This document shows positions 1 to 5,221 of a stretch of DNA of 7,884 nucleotides, piece after piece. The notes below the pieces were generated by a model, which saw nothing but the letters and a program-made list of their open reading frames with translations, made no database searches and was not told the DNA's origin. The stretch spans positions 1 to 7,884 of the forward strand of contig NZ_DATBUM010000205.1 of assembly GCF_036516095.1 (NCBI RefSeq). Reading direction: 5' to 3'. Each line of letters begins with the position of its first letter. The stretch's first letter is position 1. The translations under genes and the position numbers were made by a program. The stretch comes from Fusobacterium_C sp036516095. GTDB taxonomy: Bacteria; Fusobacteriota; Fusobacteriia; Fusobacteriales; Fusobacteriaceae.

Positions 1-1
1 G

Positions 2-769
2 AAAAATTCTGATGGAAGTACTACGGACGTAGGAGAAACTCTGAAGGAACATTCTGAAAAGATTGAAGAAAATGCGCAATCCATTAAGAAAGGATTGAAC
101 TTTGCAGGAAATCACGGAACGACGAACAAGCAATTGGGAGATACTATGTCCATCAAAGGAAAAGAAGGACTGTCATTGGAAGAAATTAAAAACGACTATG
201 ACGTAGAAAATGTTGTGACAGAGATCAATGAAAAAGGAGATTTAGTGATTAAATTTGCTAAAAAACCTAAATTTGAAAAAGTAGAAGCCGGAGATGGAGA
301 AACCAAAGTAACCATTGGAAACGACGGAGTGAAGATTGGCGACAAGACTTATATTACTAAGGATGGATTGAATGGCAATAACCAAAAGATTGTCAATGTA
401 GCGGATGGAAAGATTGAAAAAGACTCCAAAGATGCTGTCAATGGAGGACAAATTCATGGAATCGTTCAAGACATCAACCATTCTATCAACCAAACAAATC
501 ATAGAATTGACAAGTTGGATACAAAAGTAAATCAAGGACTTGCGAATGCGGCAGCTATGTCAGGAATTGAATTTTTGGATATTAGTATCAATCAAGGAAC
601 CGTAGCAGCAGCAGTAGGAGGGTATAAAGGAACGAATGCAGTTGCTGTAGGAGTACAAGGGGCACCGACAGAAAATACAAGAGTGAATGCAAAAGTTTCT
701 GTGGCTCCGGGAACTCATACAGAAATGATGTATTCCGTAGGAGCGGCATACCGATTTAATTGGAAGTAA
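2..769 (+). CDS. Trimeric autotransporter adhesin (YadA type), C-terminal part, 5' end outside window
   Basis: The frame is open from base 2 to the TAA at 767-769, giving 255 visible residues, so the gene begins upstream of the window. A TTG at 95 encodes the Leu of a conserved GLNFAGN head motif and is not a start. Visible domains in order are: a short coiled-coil-like stretch (fragment residues ~10-30); a head/stalk module GLNFAGN...LGDTMSIKG (~31-52); a beta-rich segment to ~125; a neck motif IVNVADG...DAVNGGQI (~130-151); a short coiled coil (~152-178); and a ~77-residue membrane anchor (~179-255) with alternating small and aromatic residues. In this family the C-terminus trimerises into a 12-stranded outer-membrane barrel that carries the passenger to the surface, where it usually binds host cells or matrix. 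The ligand cannot be told from this part. The protein ends in NWK, so the last residue is Lys rather than the usual aromatic. The family call is near certain; the full length is unknown. Confidence 0.93.
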   Translation, partial: KNSDGSTTDVGETLKEHSEKIEENAQSIKKGLNFAGNHGTTNKQLGDTMSIKGKEGLSLEEIKNDYDVENVVTEINEKGDLVIKFAKKPKFEKVEAGDGETKVTIGNDGVKIGDKTYITKDGLNGNNQKIVNVADGKIEKDSKDAVNGGQIHGIVQDINHSINQTNHRIDKLDTKVNQGLANAAAMSGIEFLDISINQGTVAAAVGGYKGTNAVAVGVQGAPTENTRVNAKVSVAPGTHTEMMYSVGAAYRFNWK

Positions 770-782
770 AGAGTTAGCAAGA

Positions 783-816
783 GGAAAGATTTGAGGGAAC
801 TTCCTCAAATCTTTCC
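783..816 (+). terminator. Perfect 14-bp hairpin after the autotransporter gene
   Basis: The arms GGAAAGATTTGAGG (783-796) and CCTCAAATCTTTCC (803-816) pair perfectly around a 6-base loop, starting 13 bases after the adhesin stop codon. The position fits a transcription terminator or a 3'-end stabilising hairpin. No T-tract follows (the next bases are CGATATTG), so this is not a classical Rho-independent terminator and some readthrough into the next gene is possible. Confidence 0.6.
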
Positions 817-828
817 CGATATTGAAAA

Positions 829-1134
829 ATGAAAAATAAGAAGAGTAATCTATATAAAAAAAATGATGTTTCTAGGACTTGTCATGTTATTGGGAATGTT
901 TTTCTCCAGCTGTGGAACAACAAATACCAGAATACAACCTTATACAGAAGTGAAGCAAGAAATACAGTGTTAAAAGCGGGAGAAATTTTCCAAACCGTAT
1001 TGCATCGAAAGAGCGATATGTATTACTTGGATCCGGTATTGTATCAACCAGAAGGAGTAAAAGACGGAAACTATATTCCGGAATTGGCGGAAGAAGTGAT
1101 AGAAGTTCAAGAAGATAAGAAAGTGATTAAATGA
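829..1134 (+). CDS. Small protein, probable frame-disrupted lipoprotein gene, function unknown
   Basis: The frame starting at ATG 829 is open for 101 residues and ends at TGA 1132-1134, but it looks like a composite. The last ~57 residues (VLKAGEIFQTVLHRKSDMYY... to ...EEVIEVQEDKKVIK, from ~966) read as a normal soluble acidic protein. Residues ~13-45 in this frame (NDVSRTCHVIGN...) look scrambled, while the +1-shifted frame over the same bases encodes a good lipoprotein signal (863-973, described separately). The simplest reading is an ancestral lipoprotein of ~100 residues with one extra base in an A-run near the start (five A at 832-836 or eight A at 856-863) and one base lost near 967-970, where CAGTGTTA could have been CAGGTGTTA. 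The two changes compensate, so the frame stays open but the lipobox is lost. No Shine-Dalgarno sequence precedes ATG 829. It could be a decaying gene, an assembly error or, less likely, recoding. I do not recognise the C-terminal part as a known family. Confidence 0.5.
   Translation: MKNKKSNLYKKNDVSRTCHVIGNVFLQLWNNKYQNTTLYRSEARNTVLKAGEIFQTVLHRKSDMYYLDPVLYQPEGVKDGNYIPELAEEVIEVQEDKKVIK
863..973 (+). other. Lipoprotein signal peptide and lipobox in the shifted frame over the small gene
   Basis: Reading from ATG 863 gives MMFLGLVMLLGMFFSSC followed by GTTNTRIQPYTEVKQEIQC and TAA at 971-973. This has a hydrophobic core of about a dozen residues, then a lipobox FSSC and a short polar linker, as expected of a lipoprotein signal peptidase II substrate. 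The positively charged n-region is missing from this start, but it would be supplied by the upstream codons if one A were removed: either MKNKKSNLYKK or MKIRRVIYIKK would precede it. No ribosome site sits at a normal distance from 863 (only a weak AAGAAGAG about 17 bases upstream), so an independent 36-residue peptide is less likely than a frameshifted piece of the 829-1134 gene. Confidence 0.5.
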
Positions 1135-1166
1135 TTCTAATTAATATAGAAAGATGAAGAAAAAAG

Positions 1167-1210
1167 AAAGGTGTTGGAGAAAATCCTCTTCAACACCTTT
1201 TGTTATTTTT
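1167..1210. terminator. Bidirectional Rho-independent terminator
   Basis: AAAGGTGTTG (1167-1176) pairs with CAACACCTTT (1191-1200). The stem extends inward by four more pairs, including one G-T, to a 6-base loop at 1181-1186. A T-rich tail follows on the plus strand (1198-1210), and the A-rich stretch before the stem gives a T-rich tail on the minus strand. It lies between convergent genes ending at 1134 (plus) and 1217 (minus) and should serve both. Confidence 0.88.
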
Positions 1211-1216
1211 AATGTT

Positions 1217-1870
1217 TTAATTATATTTTGGAGCAATTTTAATTTCTACTCTTCGGTTCATTTGTCTTCCTTCCGGAGTGGAATTATCTGCCACAGGGTT
1301 ATTCGGTCCGAAACCTTGTGAAGTTAAACGGTTGGAAGCTACTCCTTGTCCAATCAAATATTGTCTTACCGCATTTGCTCTTCGATTGGATAAATCCATG
1401 TTGTGTTGGAATCCTCCGGTACTATCGGTATGACCTTGTACTAAAATTTGAGTTTCAGGATATTGTACTAAAACTTGTGCAATAGAGTTCAAAGCGGAAT
1501 AGAAATTTCCTGAAATTTGAGCACTGTCACTTGCAAAAGTAACTCCCCCCGGAAGATACAGACTGATGTTTTCTCCATCTCTTTGGACCTGTACTGCCGT
1601 ATTTTTTAGGCTGGCTCGTAAAGCCGCTTCCTGTTGATCTCGATAAGCCCCCCAACCTAATCCGGCTAAGGCACCGACACCTGCTCCTATTAAAGTTCCT
1701 TTGGTATCTTTTCCGATAATTTGCCCCAGTAAAGCACCAACGGCAGCCCCTCCTGCCGAACCTGATGTTTTTTTGTTTATATTTCCTTCTTCGGTCAGGA
1801 ATGGACTGGAAGTACATCCTACTAAGCTTAAAGCCAATAGTAAACTTGCAGTGGTTTTTTGTAGTTTCAT
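1217..1870 (-). CDS. OmpA-family lipoprotein with glycine zipper (YiaD-like)
   Basis: The 217-residue product is predicted to be lipid-anchored in the outer membrane and to bind peptidoglycan, tying the envelope layers together. Residues 1-18 form a lipoprotein signal with lipobox LVGC; Cys19 is the predicted lipidation site. Residues ~37-76 form a glycine zipper rich in GxxxG spacing (GGAAVGALLG, GAGVGALAGLGWG), which is likely to associate with the membrane. Residues ~100-217 form the OmpA C-terminal domain, with GHTDSTG (146-152), LSNRRANAV (160-168), QGFG (185-188) and NRRVEIKI (205-212). Asp149 and Arg164 match the Asp271/Arg286 pair of E. coli OmpA that holds diaminopimelate. The domain order matches E. 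coli YiaD. The gene has its own promoter and a strong ribosome site. It converges on the small disrupted lipoprotein gene and diverges from the symporter. Confidence 0.93.
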   Translation of the reverse strand: MKLQKTTASLLLALSLVGCTSSPFLTEEGNINKKTSGSAGGAAVGALLGQIIGKDTKGTLIGAGVGALAGLGWGAYRDQQEAALRASLKNTAVQVQRDGENISLYLPGGVTFASDSAQISGNFYSALNSIAQVLVQYPETQILVQGHTDSTGGFQHNMDLSNRRANAVRQYLIGQGVASNRLTSQGFGPNNPVADNSTPEGRQMNRRVEIKIAPKYN

Positions 1871-1877
1871 ATGCTTT

Positions 1878-1884
1878 CCTCCTT
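1878..1884 (-). promoter_or_regulatory. Ribosome binding site of the OmpA-family gene
   Basis: On the minus strand AAGGAGG lies 7 bases before the ATG at 1870. It is a near-perfect anti-Shine-Dalgarno match at good spacing and fixes the start chosen for this gene. Confidence 0.9.
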
Positions 1885-1902
1885 CAAAAAATGTTTTTTT
1901 AT

Positions 1903-1931
1903 ATTATACTTCTTTTCAAAAAAATATGCAA
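1903..1931 (-). promoter_or_regulatory. Sigma-70 type promoter of the OmpA-family gene
   Basis: On the minus strand a perfect TATAAT (plus-strand bases 1903-1908) is preceded by 17 bases and then TTGCAT (1926-1931), which has three of six consensus bases including TTG. Transcription would begin near 1896, giving a leader of about 25 bases that contains the ribosome site. Confidence 0.7.
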
Positions 1932-2042
1932 ATAAAGGAAGTTTTGCAATCAATTTTTTCTAAAAAAAACTGAAAATGATATATAACTATGAAATTAAGA
2001 CAGAAAATTCTATTTTATATCAATATTTATGAAAAATTGTTT

Positions 2043-2070
2043 TTGTTTTTTAACAGAAATATGATATACT
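2043..2070 (+). promoter_or_regulatory. Probable promoter of the AGCS symporter gene
   Basis: TATACT (2065-2070) is preceded by TGA, making an extended -10 element. TTGTTT (2043-2048) lies 16 bases upstream as a weak -35. A start near 2077 would leave a ~34-base leader before ATG 2111. The region lies between divergently transcribed genes. Confidence 0.6.
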
Positions 2071-2098
2071 TACCTTAACAAATATTTTTTTTATGAAA

Positions 2099-2105
2099 GA
2101 GGAGG
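2099..2105 (+). promoter_or_regulatory. Ribosome binding site that decides the symporter start
   Basis: GAGGAGG lies 5 bases before ATG 2111. An in-frame ATG at 2093 would put this sequence inside the coding region and has only a T-run upstream, so 2111 is the better start. Confidence 0.88.
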
Positions 2106-2110
2106 ACATC

Positions 2111-3514
2111 ATGGAATTGGTAAACACAATTAATGGCTATCTTTGGTCTTATATTCTAATCGGTTTGTTACTGATATCGGGAATTTTTTATACAATCAGA
2201 ACAGGTTTTGCTCAAATCTTTTTGTTTGGAGATATGGTAAAGTTGGTAACCGGAAAATTGTCTGCTTTAAAAGACGGAGAAAAAAGGGAAGGGCATCAGG
2301 TTTCCGCCTTTCAAGCTTTTTGTATTAGTGTGTCATCACATGTGGGAACAGGAAATTTGGCAGGGGTTGCCATTGCAGTTGTATTGGGAGGACCCGGAGC
2401 TCTATTTTGGATGTGGGTGACTTCCTTAATCGGTTGTGCTACCAGTTTGATAGAAAATACTTTGGCACAAGTATATAAAGAATATGACGGGAAGGGAGGA
2501 TATCGAGGAGGTCCTGCCTACTATATGGAAAAAGCTTTGGGATGGAAGTCTATGGCAAAATTCTTTTCTATTATTGTTATTATTACTTTTGCTTTTGCTT
2601 TCAATACCGTACAAGCCAATACCATTGCTCAAGCTTTTGAAGGAAGTTTCGGTTTTCGTCCTATGTTGGTTGGAGTTGTGGTAACGATTTTATCTGCCTT
2701 GGTTATTTTTGGGGGACTTCAAAGAATTGCAAACTTTGCAGGATTGGTAGTTCCGGTAATGGCTTTGGGATATGTAATTGTAGCTCTTATCGTATTATTG
2801 ATGAATATTACTCATATTCCTGCCTTGATTATTCTTATTGTAAAAAGTGCTTTTGGAGTACAAGCTATGGCAGGAGGAGCTATGGGAGTTGCCATGTTAC
2901 AAGGGGTAAAAAGAGGATTATATTCCAATGAAGCCGGTATGGGATCTGCACCGAATGCCGCTGCAACTTCTAAGGTATCTCACCCGGTGAAACAAGGATT
3001 ACTTCAAGCTTTCGGTGTTTTCATAGATACTATTATCATTTGTAGTGCAACAGGATTTATCGTGTTATTGCTTCCTGACTATGCAAATGTAGGAGAAACA
3101 GGAATTAAATTGACACAAATTGCTCTATCCAGAGAAGTAGGAGCTTGGGGAAGTCCTTTTATTACTGCCTGTTTGTTCTTATTTGCTTTCAGTTCTGTCA
3201 TTGGAAATTACTATTATGGAGAAACCAATGTGGACTTTCTATCCGGGGGGAATAAGCAAGTGATGCTGGTATTTAGAATTGTTAGTGTAGTTATCATCTA
3301 TATCGGTTCTGTGGCGAAATTATCTACTGTATGGGATTTGGCTGACTTATCCATGGGAGTTATGGCAATTATGAATATTGTGGCAATTGCCCTTTTAAGT
3401 CCAAAAGCCTTACATGTTCTTCAAGATTATCGAATCAAACGACGGGAAGGAAAGAACCCGGAATTCCATGTAAAAGATACTCCGGAAATTACAAACACAG
3501 AAACTTGGGGATAA
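2111..3514 (+). CDS. AGCS family sodium:alanine/glycine symporter
   Basis: The 467-residue inner-membrane protein is predicted to import alanine or glycine with Na+ or H+. Family signatures are clear: SHVGTGNLAGVAIAVVLGGP (76-95) followed by ALFWMW, GGYRGGPAYYME (129-140), YSNEAGMGSAPNAAA (271-285) and GNYYYGE (365-371). About ten hydrophobic segments run from residue 10 to ~430, followed by a basic tail (RIKRREGK, 441-448). The length is normal for the family (about 440-490). The start at ATG 2111, rather than ATG 2093, is set by the GAGGAGG ribosome site. The gene looks monocistronic, with its own promoter upstream and a tRNA operon with a separate promoter downstream. The substrate is inferred from the family; alanine versus glycine preference cannot be read from sequence. 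In an amino-acid-fermenting anaerobe it would serve nutrition. Confidence 0.95.
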   Translation: MELVNTINGYLWSYILIGLLLISGIFYTIRTGFAQIFLFGDMVKLVTGKLSALKDGEKREGHQVSAFQAFCISVSSHVGTGNLAGVAIAVVLGGPGALFWMWVTSLIGCATSLIENTLAQVYKEYDGKGGYRGGPAYYMEKALGWKSMAKFFSIIVIITFAFAFNTVQANTIAQAFEGSFGFRPMLVGVVVTILSALVIFGGLQRIANFAGLVVPVMALGYVIVALIVLLMNITHIPALIILIVKSAFGVQAMAGGAMGVAMLQGVKRGLYSNEAGMGSAPNAAATSKVSHPVKQGLLQAFGVFIDTIIICSATGFIVLLLPDYANVGETGIKLTQIALSREVGAWGSPFITACLFLFAFSSVIGNYYYGETNVDFLSGGNKQVMLVFRIVSVVIIYIGSVAKLSTVWDLADLSMGVMAIMNIVAIALLSPKALHVLQDYRIKRREGKNPEFHVKDTPEITNTETWG

Positions 3515-3537
3515 AAGAAGAGATTCTTTTCTTTTTT
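3513..3537 (+). terminator. Weak possible terminator after the symporter gene
   Basis: AAAAGAA (3513-3519) and TTCTTTT (3524-3530) can pair around GAGA, followed by C and six T. The stem is short and has only one G-C pair, so it would be weak. It overlaps the symporter stop codon. Confidence 0.3.
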
Positions 3538-3568
3538 GAAAATTTATCTAAAAAAAATAGAAAAATCC

Positions 3569-3597
3569 TTGACAGAATGAATACTTTATGATAATAT
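3569..3597 (+). promoter_or_regulatory. Promoter of the tRNA operon
   Basis: A perfect TTGACA (3569-3574) is followed after 17 bases by TAATAT (3592-3597, four of six consensus bases). GATAAT (3590-3595) at 15 bases is an alternative -10. The first tRNA begins at 3623, leaving a leader of about 20 bases. An inverted repeat overlaps the -10 and start region. Confidence 0.75.
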
Positions 3598-3619
3598 TCT
3601 ATATGTTCAATAGAATATT
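3593..3619. repeat. 10-bp perfect inverted repeat overlapping the tRNA promoter start
   Basis: AATATTCTAT (3593-3602) and ATAGAATATT (3610-3619) are exact reverse complements separated by 7 bases. The left arm covers most of the -10 element and the right arm ends 3 bases before tRNA-Pro. It could be an operator for a dimeric repressor or a hairpin in the precursor RNA leader. The sequence does not decide between these. Confidence 0.6.
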
Positions 3620-3622
3620 TGT

Positions 3623-3699
3623 CGGAATATAGCGCAGTCCGGTAGCGCATCTGCCTTGGGAGCAGAGGGCCGCAAGTTCGAATCTTGCTATTCCGACCA
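3623..3699 (+). tRNA. tRNA-Pro (anticodon TGG)
   Basis: The 77-base cloverleaf has acceptor arms CGGAATA (3623-3629) and TATTCCG (3689-3695), discriminator A and encoded CCA (3697-3699). The anticodon stem TCTGC/GCAGA encloses loop CTTGGGA with TGG at 3657-3659. The C1-G72 pair is the usual bacterial proline tRNA feature. It is first of five tRNAs in the operon. Confidence 0.97.
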
Positions 3700-3703
3700 T
3701 TTT

Positions 3704-3779
<76 letters not shown>

Positions 3780-3786
3780 AAAATAT

Positions 3787-3863
3787 GGTGATCGTAGTTC
3801 AGTTGGTAGAGCGCCAGTTTGTGGCACTGGTTGTCGCGGGTTCGAATCCCGTCGATCACCCCA
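3787..3863 (+). tRNA. tRNA-His (anticodon GTG)
   Basis: The acceptor arms GTGATCG (3788-3794) and CGATCAC (3853-3859) are preceded by an encoded G at 3787 that faces C at 3860. This is the G-1:C73 pair needed by histidyl-tRNA synthetase. The loop TTGTGGC has anticodon GTG at 3821-3823, and CCA is encoded at 3861-3863. Confidence 0.97.
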
Positions 3864-3871
3864 TATTTTAA

Positions 3872-3947
3872 GCGTCATTAGCTCAGATGGTAGAGCACAC
3901 GACTTTTAATCGTGTTGTCACAAGTTCAAATCTTGTATGACGCACCA
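3872..3947 (+). tRNA. tRNA-Lys (anticodon TTT)
   Basis: The 76-base cloverleaf has acceptor arms GCGTCAT (3872-3878) and ATGACGC (3937-3943), discriminator A and encoded CCA. The anticodon stem CACGA/TCGTG encloses CTTTTAA with TTT at 3905-3907. Confidence 0.97.
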
Positions 3948-3954
3948 CTGATGT

Positions 3955-4038
3955 GCGAGGATGGCGGAATTGGCAGACGCACTAGACTTAGGATCTAGCG
4001 CCTTCGGCGTGAGAGTTCAAGTCTCTCTCTTCGCACCA
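3955..4038 (+). tRNA. tRNA-Leu (anticodon TAG)
   Basis: This is an 84-base class II tRNA. The acceptor GCGAGGA (3955-3961) pairs with TCTTCGC (4028-4034) with one G-T pair; the discriminator is A and CCA is encoded. The anticodon stem CTAGA/TCTAG encloses CTTAGGA with TAG at 3989-3991. A long variable arm (CGCCTTCGGCG, ~3999-4009) is typical of leucine tRNAs. It is the last tRNA before the terminator. Confidence 0.97.
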
Positions 4039-4050
4039 TTTTTAAGAATT

Positions 4051-4077
4051 AGAGTAAGGGATCTTACTCTTTTTTTT
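4051..4077 (+). terminator. Rho-independent terminator of the tRNA operon
   Basis: AGAGTAAG (4051-4058) and CTTACTCT (4063-4070) form a perfect 8-bp stem with a GGAT loop, followed directly by a run of T to 4077. It lies 12 bases after tRNA-Leu. Confidence 0.92.
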
Positions 4078-4089
4078 ATATACAAAATA

Positions 4090-4098
4090 TGTTATAAT
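4090..4098 (+). promoter_or_regulatory. Extended -10 promoter for the smr-aroF-pgeF operon
   Basis: TG, one base, then a perfect TATAAT (4093-4098) make an extended -10. At the -35 distance there is only the T-tract of the tRNA terminator (around 4070-4075), so the extended -10 would have to compensate. The predicted transcript starts near 4105, ~23 bases before ATG 4128, with GGGAG (4118-4122) as ribosome site. Confidence 0.68.
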
Positions 4099-4127
4099 CA
4101 ACAATAGATAAAATTCTGGGAGAAAAA

Positions 4128-4412
4128 ATGTATAAGGAAATCGATTTACATGGAATGAATTATGAAGATGCTTTGCGGATTTTCATACAAAAATATAATG
4201 AAATGATAAGAAAAAATGAGAAAAAAGAAATTTGTGTCATTCATGGATATGGCTCAAAGAGATTAGACAGCTCAGCCGTTTTAAGGGAAAATTTACGGAA
4301 GTTTTTATCAAAGCAAAGAGAGAAACTACGTTATCGAGTTGGTTTGAATCCGGGAGTTACTTATGTGATGCCAATCATGCTGCTGGAAGAGAGGGGTAAA
4401 CGAAAAAAATGA
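4128..4412 (+). CDS. Stand-alone Smr-domain protein
   Basis: The 94-residue cytoplasmic protein is almost entirely one Smr domain. It shows the DLHG motif (6-9), a helix with alternating hydrophobic residues (EDALRIFIQKY, 13-23), VIHGYGSK (37-44) and the closing NPGVTYVMP (74-82). Smr domains occur at the C-terminus of MutS2 and alone in SmrA/SmrB. Several are endonucleases; E. coli SmrB cleaves mRNA between collided ribosomes. DLHG and HGxG are the nucleic-acid-binding or catalytic motifs of the family. Whether this short form cuts DNA, RNA or neither is unknown. The start has ribosome site GGGAG 5 bases upstream. It is first in an operon: its TGA overlaps the ATG of the DAHP synthase gene as ATGA (4409-4412), implying translational coupling. 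A functional link to the next two genes is not evident. Confidence 0.88.
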   Translation: MYKEIDLHGMNYEDALRIFIQKYNEMIRKNEKKEICVIHGYGSKRLDSSAVLRENLRKFLSKQREKLRYRVGLNPGVTYVMPIMLLEERGKRKK

Positions 4413-5221
4413 CAAAGTTTGTGACAAGAAATTTTCAAAAAAAAGATACAATTTTAGAAATTGGAGGACATAAAATAGGTGGGGGACATTTTCTCTTAAT
4501 GGCAGGACCCTGCTCTGTTGAAAATAAAGAGATGGTATTTTCCATTGCTAAAAAAGTAAAAGAATGTGGAGGAGCCGTACTGCGTGGGGGAGCTTATAAA
4601 CCCAGAACTTCTCCTTATGATTTTCAGGGCCTGGGAGAGGAAGGACTGCGATACTTACGAGAGGCTGCTGATGAGTATGGTTTGCTTGTGGTAACGGAAG
4701 TGATGAGTACGGAGGACTTGGAATTGATAGAAAGCTATGCGGATATTCTCCAAGTTGGTGCAAGAAATATGCAAAATTACAGCTTATTAAAAAAATTGGG
4801 AGTTTCTAAAAAACCTATTTTATTGAAACGGGGCTTAGCAGCAAAAATTGAAGAGTTACTGATGGCAGCTGAATATATTTTTGCCTACGGAAATCCGAAT
4901 ATTATTTTGTGTGAACGAGGAATTCGTACTTTTGAAACTATAACCCGAAATACAGTGGACATCAATGCCATTCCTTTGTTAAAGGAATTGACACATTTGC
5001 CGGTTCTCATTGATGCCAGCCATGGAACTGGAAAAAGAAGCTTGGTAGGCCCCGTGACTCTAGCTGCTGTTGTTGCGGGAGCAGACGGAGCTATGGTGGA
5101 AATTCATGAACATCCGTCCTGTGCTTTATCCGACGGAGCTCAATCTTTAGATTTTGAAATGTTTGATATTCTGGTGCAGAATTTAAAAAAAATACTGGAA
5201 ATAAGAAAGGAACTTCTATGA
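4409..5221 (+). CDS. aroF: 3-deoxy-7-phosphoheptulonate (DAHP) synthase, type I-beta, no regulatory domain
   Basis: The predicted reaction condenses phosphoenolpyruvate with erythrose 4-phosphate, the first step of the shikimate pathway to aromatic amino acids. The 270-residue product is a single TIM barrel with the I-beta (AroA(Bs)/Kdo8P-like) signatures: AGPCSVEN (32-39), LRGGAYKPRTSPYDFQGLG (58-76), TEVMS (96-100), QVGARNMQN (115-123), PILLKRG (136-142), RNTVDINAIP (180-189), IDASHGTGKR (201-210) and MVEIHEHP (229-236). Predicted metal ligands Cys35, His205, Glu231 and Asp242 are all present; KPRTSPY supports DAHP rather than KDO8P synthase. There is no N-terminal ferredoxin-like domain (as in Thermotoga) and no chorismate mutase domain (as in Bacillus), so feedback control by those means is not expected. 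It overlaps smr and pgeF by ATGA at each end. No other aro gene is in the window. Confidence 0.94.
   Translation: MTKFVTRNFQKKDTILEIGGHKIGGGHFLLMAGPCSVENKEMVFSIAKKVKECGGAVLRGGAYKPRTSPYDFQGLGEEGLRYLREAADEYGLLVVTEVMSTEDLELIESYADILQVGARNMQNYSLLKKLGVSKKPILLKRGLAAKIEELLMAAEYIFAYGNPNIILCERGIRTFETITRNTVDINAIPLLKELTHLPVLIDASHGTGKRSLVGPVTLAAVVAGADGAMVEIHEHPSCALSDGAQSLDFEMFDILVQNLKKILEIRKELL

Noticed and set aside
95..97. TTG at 95 as the start of the adhesin gene.
   Set aside because: The frame is open upstream to base 2, and this codon is the Leu of the conserved GLNFAGN motif. No ribosome site precedes it.
1701..1973. Open frame on the plus strand opposite the OmpA-family gene.
   Set aside because: It is antisense to a well-supported gene and runs across its promoter, with no ribosome site or recognisable domain.
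1989..2078. A 29-codon frame, MKLRQKILFYINIYEKL..., in the gap before the symporter gene.
   Set aside because: It has no ribosome site, very A/T-rich content and overlaps the predicted symporter promoter. Chance is the better explanation.
2093..2095. ATG at 2093 as the symporter start.
   Set aside because: The GAGGAGG ribosome site would lie within the coding region; ATG 2111 has ideal spacing.
2484..2684. Frame containing a run of leucines within the symporter gene.
   Set aside because: It is a shadow frame of the AGCS coding sequence, produced by reading isoleucine and valine codons out of phase.
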